DNA from: a virus
Strand: one strand, 5' to 3'
DNA: 28,235 nt
IMG/VR virus record: IMGVR_UViG_3300049740_002247
Location: 1-28,235 of that record
The stretch's first letter is position 1. Every line of letters begins with the position of its first letter. A program made the translations under genes and the position numbers. The notes beneath the pieces were generated by a model that was not told the DNA's origin, did not search any database, and saw only the letters and a list, made by a program, of their open reading frames with translations. Shown piece after piece: positions 14,428-21,959 of this stretch.

Positions 14428-14533
14428 CGCACCTATTTTAAAGCATAAAACAAGAAGACCTGGCGTTCACTCAAAAAACGCGTCAAGAGGGCAAAGTGGC
14501 TACAAGAAGGTTTACAGGGGTCAGGGACGTTAA
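14408..14533 (+). CDS. Small basic protein, RRPGVHSKNxS...YRGQGR family (41 aa)
   Basis: A 41-aa protein starting at ATG 14408 inside the holin end (20-base overlap): MAKGIYNAPILKHK, then TRRPGVHSKNASRGQSGYKK, then VYRGQGR. The RRPGVHxK...Y+K.YRGQGR pattern is one I remember as a tiny recurring protein in Bacteroidetes phages; function unknown. The same frame is open upstream to 14198, but that part only shadows the holin in another frame, so the short version is the real gene. Confidence 0.82.
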   Translation: MAKGIYNAPILKHKTRRPGVHSKNASRGQSGYKKVYRGQGR

Positions 14534-14551
14534 ACACGTTCTTTAAAATCT

Positions 14552-14559
14552 TATCTTTG
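14552..14559 (+). promoter_or_regulatory. Putative -7 box for the second fibre operon
   Basis: TATCTTTG followed by CA fits the Bacteroidetes -7 consensus closely. It ends 20 bases before ATG 14580 in a 46-base gap. It is identical over nine bases to the box at 3374-3382. A GTTA lies at about the -33 distance, a poor match to TTTG. Confidence 0.52.
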
Positions 14560-14579
14560 CAATAATTATATACCCATAA

Positions 14580-15284
14580 ATGGCAAGAATAAGTTCATAC
14601 CCCATTGATCTGGTTGTAACAGCTAAAGATAAGTGGATTGGCACAGATGCTGCTGGCTCTATAACTAAGAATTTTTCCGCTGAAAAAGTTGCTGAGTTTC
14701 TTAATAACACAGGGGCTATAGACGCTACATGGACAAGGTATAAATTCAAAAACCAAGCTTCATTATCATCTGGCACATTTGCATTAAGCCCAGACTCAGG
14801 TGCTACACCTCTTTTTTCTGGTGTTCAAAATATACAAATACATCAGAATGATTCGTCTGATAAAAATGTATCAGAGCTTTATGGTGCTTTAGTGGGTTCT
14901 CAAGTATTACTTCAAAGTGCTGACGATCCTTCAAAGTTTGGTGTTTTTAAGTGGGAAACTAGTCAAATAACTAGCCCAGGATCAGAATTTTATACAATCT
15001 CTTTGTCTTTTGTTGGAGGTAACGGCACATTGCAAGTGGACTCTGATTATTTATTATCTTTGCTGTTGTATGATGTGTCATCATTAGGAGACAAACATCA
15101 CGAGCATCTCCAGGATCAAGCATCAGAAACGTGGACAATACAGCACGATTTAGGGAAGTTTCCAGCTGTGCATATTGTCTTGTCGACAGGGGACTATGGG
15201 TTTGGAGAAGTAACGTATAATGATAAAAACAACATAACAATATCGCTTGGCTATGCAGTTGCAGGCAGAGCATTCTTAAACTAA
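14580..15284 (+). CDS. Short tail fibre protein (234 aa)
   Basis: A 234-aa fibre-like protein. The N-terminal 45 residues (MARISSYPIDLVVTAKDKWI, GTDAAGSITKNFSAEKVAEF) match the pattern of the giant fibre's head at 5072 (MARI..Y..D......D..IG.D......KNF), implying a shared virion attachment. The centre is a beta-rich domain. The C-terminal 50 residues (TWTIQHDLGKFPAVHIVLST ... ITISLGYAVAGRAFLN) form a beta domain that recurs in the next gene. It is first in the fibre operon behind the -7 box at 14552. Confidence 0.84.
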   Translation: MARISSYPIDLVVTAKDKWIGTDAAGSITKNFSAEKVAEFLNNTGAIDATWTRYKFKNQASLSSGTFALSPDSGATPLFSGVQNIQIHQNDSSDKNVSELYGALVGSQVLLQSADDPSKFGVFKWETSQITSPGSEFYTISLSFVGGNGTLQVDSDYLLSLLLYDVSSLGDKHHEHLQDQASETWTIQHDLGKFPAVHIVLSTGDYGFGEVTYNDKNNITISLGYAVAGRAFLN

Positions 15285-15290
15285 AACAAA

Positions 15291-16718
15291 ATGGCTATTA
15301 AGTTTTTTAAAAGTATTGATCTTACAAACAATGAACTGCAGAATGCAAAGCTTCATTTAACTGGAACAGCACCATCTGCATTGGAAGGCGCTGTTTATTT
15401 TGACACATCTGATGACAAAGTTAAAATATATGTTGATGGTGGAGTTGGCTCACAAGCTTGGCAAAACATTGCTTTTGAAAGTTGGGCAACCAGTCAATTT
15501 CTAGAAGACAGCGAAGTTAGTACGTTTGCAAAAACAATCTTGGACGATACGAGTGCGGCCGCTGTCCGTACAACTATTGGAGCTGGAACATCTAGTTTAA
15601 CTTTAGGTACAACTTCTACAACGGCACTAGCAGGTAACACAACTACAATAACAACCTCTCAAGCAAATGCAATTACTGCAAACAGCGCCAAAACATCTTT
15701 CCCAGGATTCGGCACAACATCAGGCACAGCTTTAGAAGGTGATACCACAACAATAACCTCAGCACAAGCTTCGGCTATCACTGCCAACAGTGCGAAAACA
15801 AGTTTCCCGGGATTTGGAACAACCTCTGGAACTGCACTTGAGGGGGACACGGAATTACTACAGCTCGGAACAACTGCTACAACTGCTCTTGTTGGAAACA
15901 CCACAACAATAACAACAAGCCAGGCAAACGCAATTACTGCCAACTCTGCAAAGACATCGTTTCCAGGGTTCGGAACCACTTCAGGTAAAGCGCTTGAAGG
16001 AAATACAACAACGATATCTTCAAGTCAAGCAACTGCGATCACAGCAAACAGCGCAAAAGTTTCATTTCCAGGCTTTGGCACTACAGCAAGCACAGCATTA
16101 GCAGGAAACGCAGCATTGGACGATGTCAGTAATGCAAACTTATTAACCGCATTAGCAGGATTAGAGTCAACAAACGGATCAGGTGTTAACGAAAACATAA
16201 CTATAGGAGCTAGTGCAGGAGATACAATTGTTATCACAGGTAACTTAAAAGTTTCAGGAACAACGACTACGTTAAACACAGAGACAGTTACGATTGAGGA
16301 TAATATAATTCTTCTAAATAGCAATGTTGCAGGCTCAGGTAATGGTACTGATGCTGGTATTGAGGTTGAAAGAGGTGACGATACAAATGTTTCTTTATTC
16401 TGGGACGAAAGCGAATCAGCGTGGACAGTCACCAATACACAGGGAACATATGAAATTCTTCAATCAGTAGGAGGTACAACATTTAAAGTTGACTTAGATG
16501 ATTCAGAAAGCTCTGTAAGCAAATCATTAAATACATATACTGTAACACACAACTTAGGCACAAAAGATGTAATTGTACAGGTAGTTGATATATCAGGAAC
16601 TCCAACTTATGAAACTGTATTTACAGAAAATCAAAGGCCTACCACGGATACAGTAACAGTATCGTTTGCAAGCTCTGTAACAGATGGTGATTACAGGGTT
16701 CTTATTAGTCAAGTATAA
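15291..16718 (+). CDS. Repeat-containing tail fibre protein (475 aa)
   Basis: The N-terminus MAIKFFKSIDLTNNELQNAK, then GAVYFDTSDDKVKIYVDG, is a common phage fibre head. Residues about 112-268 hold four 35-residue repeats (ALxGNTTTITTSQANAITAN followed by SAKTSFPGFGTTSGT), which pattern like a trimeric beta-helical or coiled shaft. Then comes IVITGNLKVSGTTTTLNTET and TIEDNIILLNSN, a typical structural-protein segment, and a C-terminal domain (YTVTHNLGTKDVIVQVVD ... DTVTVSFASSVTDGDYRVLI) related to the end of the 14580 protein. It acts in adsorption with its neighbours (inference). Antisense frames through the repeats are artefacts. Confidence 0.9.
   Translation: MAIKFFKSIDLTNNELQNAKLHLTGTAPSALEGAVYFDTSDDKVKIYVDGGVGSQAWQNIAFESWATSQFLEDSEVSTFAKTILDDTSAAAVRTTIGAGTSSLTLGTTSTTALAGNTTTITTSQANAITANSAKTSFPGFGTTSGTALEGDTTTITSAQASAITANSAKTSFPGFGTTSGTALEGDTELLQLGTTATTALVGNTTTITTSQANAITANSAKTSFPGFGTTSGKALEGNTTTISSSQATAITANSAKVSFPGFGTTASTALAGNAALDDVSNANLLTALAGLESTNGSGVNENITIGASAGDTIVITGNLKVSGTTTTLNTETVTIEDNIILLNSNVAGSGNGTDAGIEVERGDDTNVSLFWDESESAWTVTNTQGTYEILQSVGGTTFKVDLDDSESSVSKSLNTYTVTHNLGTKDVIVQVVDISGTPTYETVFTENQRPTTDTVTVSFASSVTDGDYRVLISQV
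15624..16094 (+). repeat. Four 105-bp (35-aa) repeats in the fibre shaft
   Basis: Copies at 15624-15728, 15729-15833, 15885-15989 and 15990-16094, with a 51-base spacer (15834-15884) between copies 2 and 3. The protein consensus is ALxGxTTTITxxQAxAITAN followed by SAKTSFPGFGTTSGT. The nucleotide copies differ at many third positions, so they are old and kept by protein selection, though recombination could still change copy number. Confidence 0.85.
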
Positions 16719-16733
16719 TAAATTAAATAAAAT

Positions 16734-19700
16734 ATGCCAGAGCAAAAGTTTTTAACAAACTTAGACGTAGCCGGCACTGTTGATTTAAGCAACTTAACAA
16801 TCGACGGTGCTCAGGGTGCTGATGGTCAAGTATTAACTTCTACAAGCTTTGGTATTGCTTGGGAAGATGCTTCTGGAGGTGCTAGCCTTTCAGGTGGTGA
16901 AGCTAATAAAGTAGCCATATGGAGCGCTACTGATACTTTAACACATAATGACAACTTTCATTTTGATACTACAAATGTAAGGCTTGGCATAGGTACGTCA
17001 AGCCCATATGCTAAGCTTCACATTAAAGAAACAAGTAATTCCGGATCGGCAGGGTATCTTTTGCAAGTGCAAAGTGTAAACGGGGGAGGTGATTATTTTA
17101 ATACATCTGGTTTTCATAGAGACAGCAGCCAAAACATGCGTCTATCCCTTAATAGGAACACCCAGATCAACGGGAACACAGTGTTAATAAATTCTTCTGG
17201 CAATTCTTATTTAGTCGGAGGTGATTTAGGAATAGGAACGTATAGCCCCGGGGAAAAGCTGGATGTTAATGGAAATATACGGCTAGCTCAGTACGGATAT
17301 ATATACTTTGGATCTAATAGCAGTAATCAACTGAGTCTTTCAAATAGCTTATCAGGCTCTCAAATAACACAATCTGGATCTGGAAGTCTAGAACTGCAAT
17401 CTGCAAGTAATGATATACATCTTAAAGCCGGTGGTTTAACAAAAGCTGTAGTTCGCGCTAGCGGAAAAGTTGGTATTGGTACAACCACCCCCGACTCCAT
17501 GCTGCATTTAAAATCTACAGGCGACGTAAAACTAATTTTAGAAGCAGACTCAGATAACTCTGGCGAAAATGATAACCCTTTAATTGAATTAAAACAAGAT
17601 AATTCAGGTATAATAGGTAGACTTGGAATGGTTGGTGATGCCGGTCAATTGTTTACAAATTCAAGAACAAACTCAACAGGTTTAGGCACTGTTTATCAAC
17701 AAGACCTTATATTTTTTACAGAAAACTCAGCAAGGGTATACATTAAAGGCGAAAGTGGTTATCAAGGTAGGGTCGGTATTGGAACAGCAACCCCGTCGCA
17801 TCCACTTCACATTACGGGCACTGGGCTGGCTTCCTCTAGTTTTAGAGCTCCAATATTCTACGATTCAAATGATACTAATTATTATGTAGACCCTTCCAGT
17901 ACTAGCCAAGTAAATAACGTTACTATGAACGGTGAGCTAATTTTAGATAGTTACGGAGGTACTACTAAATTTATAGCAGGAAGTGGCGATGCCGCAAATT
18001 ACACTAATCAAAATGTTATTTTATCAGGTTGGAATGGTTTAGGATTTTATAATCCTACGTCGGGAGGAAGTTATACAAATCAAACGACGGCTTTTTATGA
18101 TTTTAGAAATGGCATATTTAGTGTAAAAGGCTCTCATAGAGCCCCTGTATTCTACGACTCAGATAACACTGATTACTACGTAAACCCCAGTGCTTCCGGT
18201 GTATCTTTACACATTAACGGAATAATTGATCAAGATTTTCAAGTAACAGATTTAAATTCAGCATGGACAGCTCCTGGAACAAGCAGGGATCAAGGTTTTA
18301 TAGTTGGTAGATATCAAGGTAATGCTTCAAATAGACCGCATCACAATGATAATGCTAACTGGTTTGCAAATATATATTCACACGCTTCTGGAGGTACAGC
18401 GTCATATGGTATACAATTAGCAGGATCAAATGCTGCTTCTGGTGAGAACTCATTATCTTTAAGAACTGTAAGCAACGGGAGTTTTAGCTCATGGAGAAAA
18501 GTTTTTCATGAAGGACACACCCCAACAGCAGCAGAAGTGGGTGCGGCAGCATCTTCACACAACCATGCGGCATCTGATATAACTTCAGGAACGTTTGCAA
18601 CAGCAAGGATCCCTAGTTTAGACGCTTCTAAAATAACTTCTGGAACGTTTAGTGATTTGTTTGCTAATAGCACTAGATATAATTTTGGGCTTATAGACGG
18701 AAACTCAAGCCAAACAAGAGATAAATTAAGAGTTTGGAACAGTAGTTCTTATACTATAGGTATGAAGAGCGGCTTTACTTTTGGACATTTAAATGACTAC
18801 GCTATGTCATTCCAAATGAACAATGATAATGATAGAGGCTGGTGGTGGGGAGATGATGCACACACGGATGCGCAAGGCGCAATGTCATTAACTACTAATG
18901 GTAAACTAACTGTTGCTACATCATTATCTATTGGGCAAGGGGAATCTATCACATCAGCATCAACAGTACCTTTATTTGTTGACGGTACTGCTGTTTTTGA
19001 CACAACCTCAAACACTGAGCCTGTGTGTATAAGTAGATCCGGCAGCACTTCTACAGAGGTTTTAAAAATAGGTGTAACTGACACTATTGCAACATTTAAT
19101 TATATAGAAGACACTTCGAGCGAAGGCACAGGTAATTTTGGAAGATACGATTTTATACTAGGAGGCAATTCTAGTGAAACGTCCGTTACACCATTAATAT
19201 TAGAAAAAACAAAAACCACATCAAACGCAGGTGCTTTTACGTTTGGTACGCCAGGGAATGGAAGTAATACATTAGGAAGATGGCTAAGTTTTGAAGGAAA
19301 TGCAGATAGCAGTGGTGAAGGTTCTGGTAGATTATTTTTCTCAGAACACAATAGCTCTACAACCGATATGGATGATTATGGTATGTCTATCGGTTATAGA
19401 GGTGGCAGCGCATCTGTAACAACAGCTGGTGGTAATACTTGGACAGGTTTATCAGCTATTGGTAATGGCCAGTGGGGAATGTGGGGCCATAATAATAGTC
19501 TTGCTGGTTCATTAATTATGTCCGGTGATAGAAACGCTACTTATGTCAATTTTAATGGTAATAATATTACAAATGTTGGCGATCTTACTGCTACAGGATT
19601 ATTTATAGGTGGAACTGGAGCGGCTAATGAATTAGACGATTACGAAGAAGGAACTTATAATTTGAAATGGAGTTTAGGAGGGAGTGCAACTTATGATGGT

Positions 19701-20135
19701 AATACCCAAAATTTTGGCTCCCTCTACCAAAATACATCAAAATATGTTAAAATAGGTAGGGTTGTACATATATTTTTAAAGTTTGAATTTAACTCTCATC
19801 CATCAAATTGGGCTAGCAGCGGTTCATATGTTTATTTAACAAATCTTCCATTTACACCGCTTTCGGGTTCAGTAGGTGGAAACTTCTCTATGCAGTGGAA
19901 CAGCGACATAAGTAGTAGCGAACAAATTAAGGATTATGGAGGCGCTGGGCACTTTGGGCACAACGGGAGCATTAGCACCAGCCTCATACAGTTAGGTGTA
20001 AGCGGAAGATACAGTTTTGGTTATTACAGCGGTTGGAGTAATAGTGGGTCTCTGCTAGCTAACGACTTTCCAGGAGCGTCGCCAGGTGGAGCGAATGCAA
20101 TGGTGGGGCATATAATGTATTATACAAATAGTTAA
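16734..20135 (+). CDS. Large tail fibre protein (1133 aa)
   Basis: The N-terminus MPEQKFLTNLDVAGTVDLSN then GADGQVLTSTSFGIAWEDAS is a typical fibre head. Residues about 84-365 carry four LGIGTxxPxxKLHI-type motifs (coding near 16983, 17229, 17469 and 17772), each followed by beta-rich spacers. Two copies of RAPxFYDSxxTxYYVxPS follow, at about 17847 and 18141. SSWRKVFHEGHTP, GAAASSHNHAASDI and TSGTFATARIP are classic fibre motifs. The C-terminal 170 residues begin LDDYEEGTYNLKWSLGG and contain YVKIGRVVHI, a known-looking distal domain, ending MVGHIMYYTNS. It is probably the main receptor-binding fibre of the second cluster. No intramolecular chaperone (endosialidase-type) domain is visible at its end. 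Confidence 0.9.
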   Translation: MPEQKFLTNLDVAGTVDLSNLTIDGAQGADGQVLTSTSFGIAWEDASGGASLSGGEANKVAIWSATDTLTHNDNFHFDTTNVRLGIGTSSPYAKLHIKETSNSGSAGYLLQVQSVNGGGDYFNTSGFHRDSSQNMRLSLNRNTQINGNTVLINSSGNSYLVGGDLGIGTYSPGEKLDVNGNIRLAQYGYIYFGSNSSNQLSLSNSLSGSQITQSGSGSLELQSASNDIHLKAGGLTKAVVRASGKVGIGTTTPDSMLHLKSTGDVKLILEADSDNSGENDNPLIELKQDNSGIIGRLGMVGDAGQLFTNSRTNSTGLGTVYQQDLIFFTENSARVYIKGESGYQGRVGIGTATPSHPLHITGTGLASSSFRAPIFYDSNDTNYYVDPSSTSQVNNVTMNGELILDSYGGTTKFIAGSGDAANYTNQNVILSGWNGLGFYNPTSGGSYTNQTTAFYDFRNGIFSVKGSHRAPVFYDSDNTDYYVNPSASGVSLHINGIIDQDFQVTDLNSAWTAPGTSRDQGFIVGRYQGNASNRPHHNDNANWFANIYSHASGGTASYGIQLAGSNAASGENSLSLRTVSNGSFSSWRKVFHEGHTPTAAEVGAAASSHNHAASDITSGTFATARIPSLDASKITSGTFSDLFANSTRYNFGLIDGNSSQTRDKLRVWNSSSYTIGMKSGFTFGHLNDYAMSFQMNNDNDRGWWWGDDAHTDAQGAMSLTTNGKLTVATSLSIGQGESITSASTVPLFVDGTAVFDTTSNTEPVCISRSGSTSTEVLKIGVTDTIATFNYIEDTSSEGTGNFGRYDFILGGNSSETSVTPLILEKTKTTSNAGAFTFGTPGNGSNTLGRWLSFEGNADSSGEGSGRLFFSEHNSSTTDMDDYGMSIGYRGGSASVTTAGGNTWTGLSAIGNGQWGMWGHNNSLAGSLIMSGDRNATYVNFNGNNITNVGDLTATGLFIGGTGAANELDDYEEGTYNLKWSLGGSATYDGNTQNFGSLYQNTSKYVKIGRVVHIFLKFEFNSHPSNWASSGSYVYLTNLPFTPLSGSVGGNFSMQWNSDISSSEQIKDYGGAGHFGHNGSISTSLIQLGVSGRYSFGYYSGWSNSGSLLANDFPGASPGGANAMVGHIMYYTNS

Positions 20136-20146
20136 AATTTAAAACA

Positions 20147-20413
20147 ATGAGTTTAACAAAAGAAAGAGCACTAGATAAAGTAGAGTTTGTCGGTGAATGG
20201 AAAGTTCTTCAAGTAAGGAATAAAACTGTAATAAAAGAAAACAGTGTCGTTCTTTCGGAAAGTTTTGATAGAGATAGCTACTATCCGGGTGATGAGCTGC
20301 CGGAAGATTTGCAGCCTTACGCAAATGGTGTATGGACAGAAACTTTGATTTCTGAATACGCTGCTCATTTGCAGGCTTTAGAAAAGGCTACGGAATATCT
20401 AGAAACAGAATAA
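20147..20413 (+). CDS. Fibre-associated small protein (88 aa)
   Basis: An 88-aa acidic protein directly downstream of the large fibre. ALDKVEFVGEWKVLQVRNKT, VIKENSVVLSESFDRDSYYP and GDELPEDLQP make a compact beta-rich unit, followed by a helical tail (EYAAHLQALEKATEYL). Small proteins of this outline often follow tail fibre genes in marine phages; a role as fibre chaperone or tip accessory is possible but not shown. It starts 11 bases after the preceding stop. Confidence 0.82.
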   Translation: MSLTKERALDKVEFVGEWKVLQVRNKTVIKENSVVLSESFDRDSYYPGDELPEDLQPYANGVWTETLISEYAAHLQALEKATEYLETE

Positions 20414-20445
20414 TAATTTTAGAAAATCAATAAAACAAGTGATTA

Positions 20446-20462
20446 TTTAACATATAGTTAAA
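20446..20462. promoter_or_regulatory. Small inverted repeat TTTAAC-ATATA-GTTAAA
   Basis: TTTAAC (20446-20451) and GTTAAA (20457-20462) are perfect complements around a 5-base loop in the 65-base gap between two + genes. The AT-rich stem is weak. It may be an operator or leader hairpin for the gene at 20479; no TAnnTTTG box is present in this gap. Confidence 0.25.
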
Positions 20463-20478
20463 CAATAAATTATAAATT

Positions 20479-20838
20479 ATGAATATGAGTTATGAGTGGA
20501 AGATTACGGCTTTAAAGCAAGCACCCACGTTAGACGGATTGTCGAATGTAATCACAAATATAAATTTCGAATATAAAGGAACAGATGCCGACTCAGGTGA
20601 ATCTGCTGTGTTTTATGGGGCTTGTCCTATAGGCGCACCTGATTCTGAAAACTTCACAGCTATAGGTGATCTTACCGAAGCAGATGTTATTGCTTGGGCA
20701 CAGGCTAATCATCCTACAGACCATATGGACGAAGTTATTCAAAAAGAAATAAGCGCAAAAATTACACCAACAAATGTAGAAGTAACGGGAGATGATGTTT
20801 CCTGGTTGGATTCAGAAGAATCTGAATCATCAGAATAA
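20479..20838 (+). CDS. Fibre-module small protein, YEWKITALKQAP type (119 aa)
   Basis: A 119-aa acidic protein. MSYEWKITALKQAPTLDGLS, then VITNINFEYKGTDADSGESA, matches the outline W.I..L.......G...VV..i.w...., and FTAIGDLTEADVIAWAQANH supplies the conserved-looking end of a small family I remember from marine phage fibre modules (DUF7936-like, from memory). The C-terminus is Ser/Glu-rich. ATG 20479 and ATG 20485 are both possible starts. It is the last gene before the head and packaging block. Confidence 0.84.
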   Translation: MNMSYEWKITALKQAPTLDGLSNVITNINFEYKGTDADSGESAVFYGACPIGAPDSENFTAIGDLTEADVIAWAQANHPTDHMDEVIQKEISAKITPTNVEVTGDDVSWLDSEESESSE

Positions 20839-20844
20839 CCATTA

Positions 20845-20881
20845 ACCACAATTAATTGTGCTATAGAAGATGTTCCGTGGT
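20845..20881. terminator. Palindrome and nested stem between tail and head modules
   Basis: A perfect 14-base palindrome CACAATTAATTGTG (20847-20860) follows the stop at 20838 by eight bases. ACCAC (20845-20849) and GTGGT (20877-20881) form a competing outer stem. There is no T-run afterwards on the + strand, so a standard intrinsic terminator is doubtful. The symmetry equally fits an operator for the promoter at 20898. It is the clearest symmetric element in the window's intergenic DNA. Confidence 0.35.
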
Positions 20882-20897
20882 GAGCAAAAAAAATTAG

Positions 20898-20905
20898 TAT
20901 ATTTG
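20898..20905 (+). promoter_or_regulatory. Putative -7 box of the head/packaging operon
   Basis: TATATTTG matches TAnnTTTG and ends 20 bases before ATG 20926, in an 87-base gap after the palindrome. It would start the transcript for the TerS candidate, TerL and portal genes. No -33 TTTG is evident. Confidence 0.48.
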
Positions 20906-20925
20906 TAAAAATATAATTTAGTAAA

Positions 20926-21192
20926 ATGGCAAAAAGTAAAAAACCAGAAGTGGTAAAACTTGATGATTCAGTTGTTGAAGAACTAAAACAGCTAAGAACA
21001 GAACAATCCAACACACAGCTTGATATTGGCGCACTGTCTACACAGCAACACATTTTGCAAAACAGAATGGTTGATCTTGGTCAGCAACTCCAAGGAAAGT
21101 TAAATGAATTAGAGAAAGAGCACGGACAGGGCTCTATCGACCTAGAAGCGGGTGAGCTTCATTTGGGTGCTCCAGACAATGGAAATTCGTAA
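20926..21192 (+). CDS. Coiled-coil protein, first gene of the packaging block (88 aa)
   Basis: An 88-aa hydrophilic protein with a basic start (MAKSKKPEVVKLD), a long heptad-rich helix (EELKQLRTEQSNTQLDIGAL, STQQHILQNRMVDLGQQLQG, KLNELEKEHG) and an acidic Gly end. No TM or signal is present. Similar small coiled-coil proteins sit just upstream of the terminase in several Bacteroidetes phages as I recall. It could be an oligomeric accessory or a structural protein. It overlaps the following start by 14 bases. Confidence 0.82.
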   Translation: MAKSKKPEVVKLDDSVVEELKQLRTEQSNTQLDIGALSTQQHILQNRMVDLGQQLQGKLNELEKEHGQGSIDLEAGELHLGAPDNGNS

Positions 21193-21403
21193 AATATCCA
21201 TAGGGTCTGATTACAAGGGCAGCGCCATGCATTACATCGTTAACCAAGATGTTTTGAATGGCGCTTATACCATACACCTCATTGACTTTGATGAGGACAA
21301 AATCTCTTTCCGTGTATATGTAGAAAAGAACAACGAAGTTTTTTTATGGAAAGAGTTCAATAAAAACATACCTGTATCTGTTGAGTACAATATAAACTTT
21401 TAG
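21179..21403 (+). CDS. Conserved-looking small protein MEIRKISIGSDYKGSAMHYIV (74 aa)
   Basis: The frame is open from 21152, but ATG 21179 (MEIRKISIGSDYK) gives the family-like start and a short 14-base overlap with the preceding gene. Motifs: IRKISIGSDYKGSAMHYIVN, then GAYTIHLIDFDEDKISFRVY, then EVFLWKEFNKNIPVSVEYNI. I remember closely similar proteins in crAss-like and other Bacteroidetes phage genomes near the terminase; none has a known function. It is mostly beta-strand with no TM segment. Confidence 0.86.
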   Translation: MEIRKISIGSDYKGSAMHYIVNQDVLNGAYTIHLIDFDEDKISFRVYVEKNNEVFLWKEFNKNIPVSVEYNINF

Positions 21404-21404
21404 G

Positions 21405-21959
21405 ATGAAATCTCCTTACTACTTCATTATCAAGCCGTTAGGCGACGAATACAATAATGAGGTGGAGATATCAGGGCAAAAGATCATAGTCAACTCTACG
21501 GTTGAGGATCATAAGCATGTAAATAGACTTGCGGAAGTTGTTTATGCTCCAAGCAGGAGTACAAAAGTCAAGTCTGGCGACATAATAGTCGTACATCACA
21601 ATATATTCAGGATATACTACGACATGAAAGGTAGGGCAAAGAAATCGCCCAACTACTTCAAAGATGGTATGTATTTTATAGATGAATATCAGTTTTATCT
21701 TTACAATGACGGAAAAGAGTGGAAGTCAGTTGGCAATTATTGCTTTGTCCAGCCAATAGATAAAGAAAATTCTTATCTTTATGAGGAGGGTACAGAGCTC
21801 AACACCGGGTATGTTGTATACGATAATGATTACCTAAACGACCTTGGTGTTAAATTAGGCGATAAAGTAAACTTTACTAAAAACAGTGAGTATGAGTTTA
21901 CTATAAACGACACTGTTTTGTACCGTATGAGAACTAACGATATATGTGCCTTGCTATGA
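21405..21959 (+). CDS. Tandem GroES-like fold protein (184 aa)
   Basis: The two halves each follow the GroES strand order. Half 1: YYFIIKPLGDE (5-15), LAEVVYAP (42-49), KVKSGDIIVVHHNIFRI (54-70), then YFIDEYQFYLY (90-100). Half 2: NYCFVQPIDKEN (111-122), GYVVYDND (135-142), GVKLGDKVNFTKNSEYEF (148-165), then TVLYRMRTNDICALL. These match GroES 'RVIVKR...', 'GEVLAVG', 'VKVGDIVIF' and 'EEVLIMSESDILAI'. No clear mobile loop is present in half 2. The bona fide GroES at 1860 is separate, so this is a second, duplicated Cpn10-like barrel placed with head genes. It could be a capsid-specific chaperone, cap or structural protein (inference). The fold call is by eye and untested. Confidence 0.75.
   Translation: MKSPYYFIIKPLGDEYNNEVEISGQKIIVNSTVEDHKHVNRLAEVVYAPSRSTKVKSGDIIVVHHNIFRIYYDMKGRAKKSPNYFKDGMYFIDEYQFYLYNDGKEWKSVGNYCFVQPIDKENSYLYEEGTELNTGYVVYDNDYLNDLGVKLGDKVNFTKNSEYEFTINDTVLYRMRTNDICALL

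Noticed and set aside
14198-14533. 111-residue frame overlapping the holin
   Set aside because: Only the last 41 residues resemble a known small protein; the upstream part is the holin read in another frame, so the start was moved to 14408.
15624-16094. CRISPR-like array
   Set aside because: The repeats are 105 bp, coding, in frame and diverged at third positions, with no unique spacers.
15659-16435. Antisense frames across the fibre repeats
   Set aside because: Val/Ala/Pro-rich repeats that are the reverse complement of the 105-bp units; no independent support.
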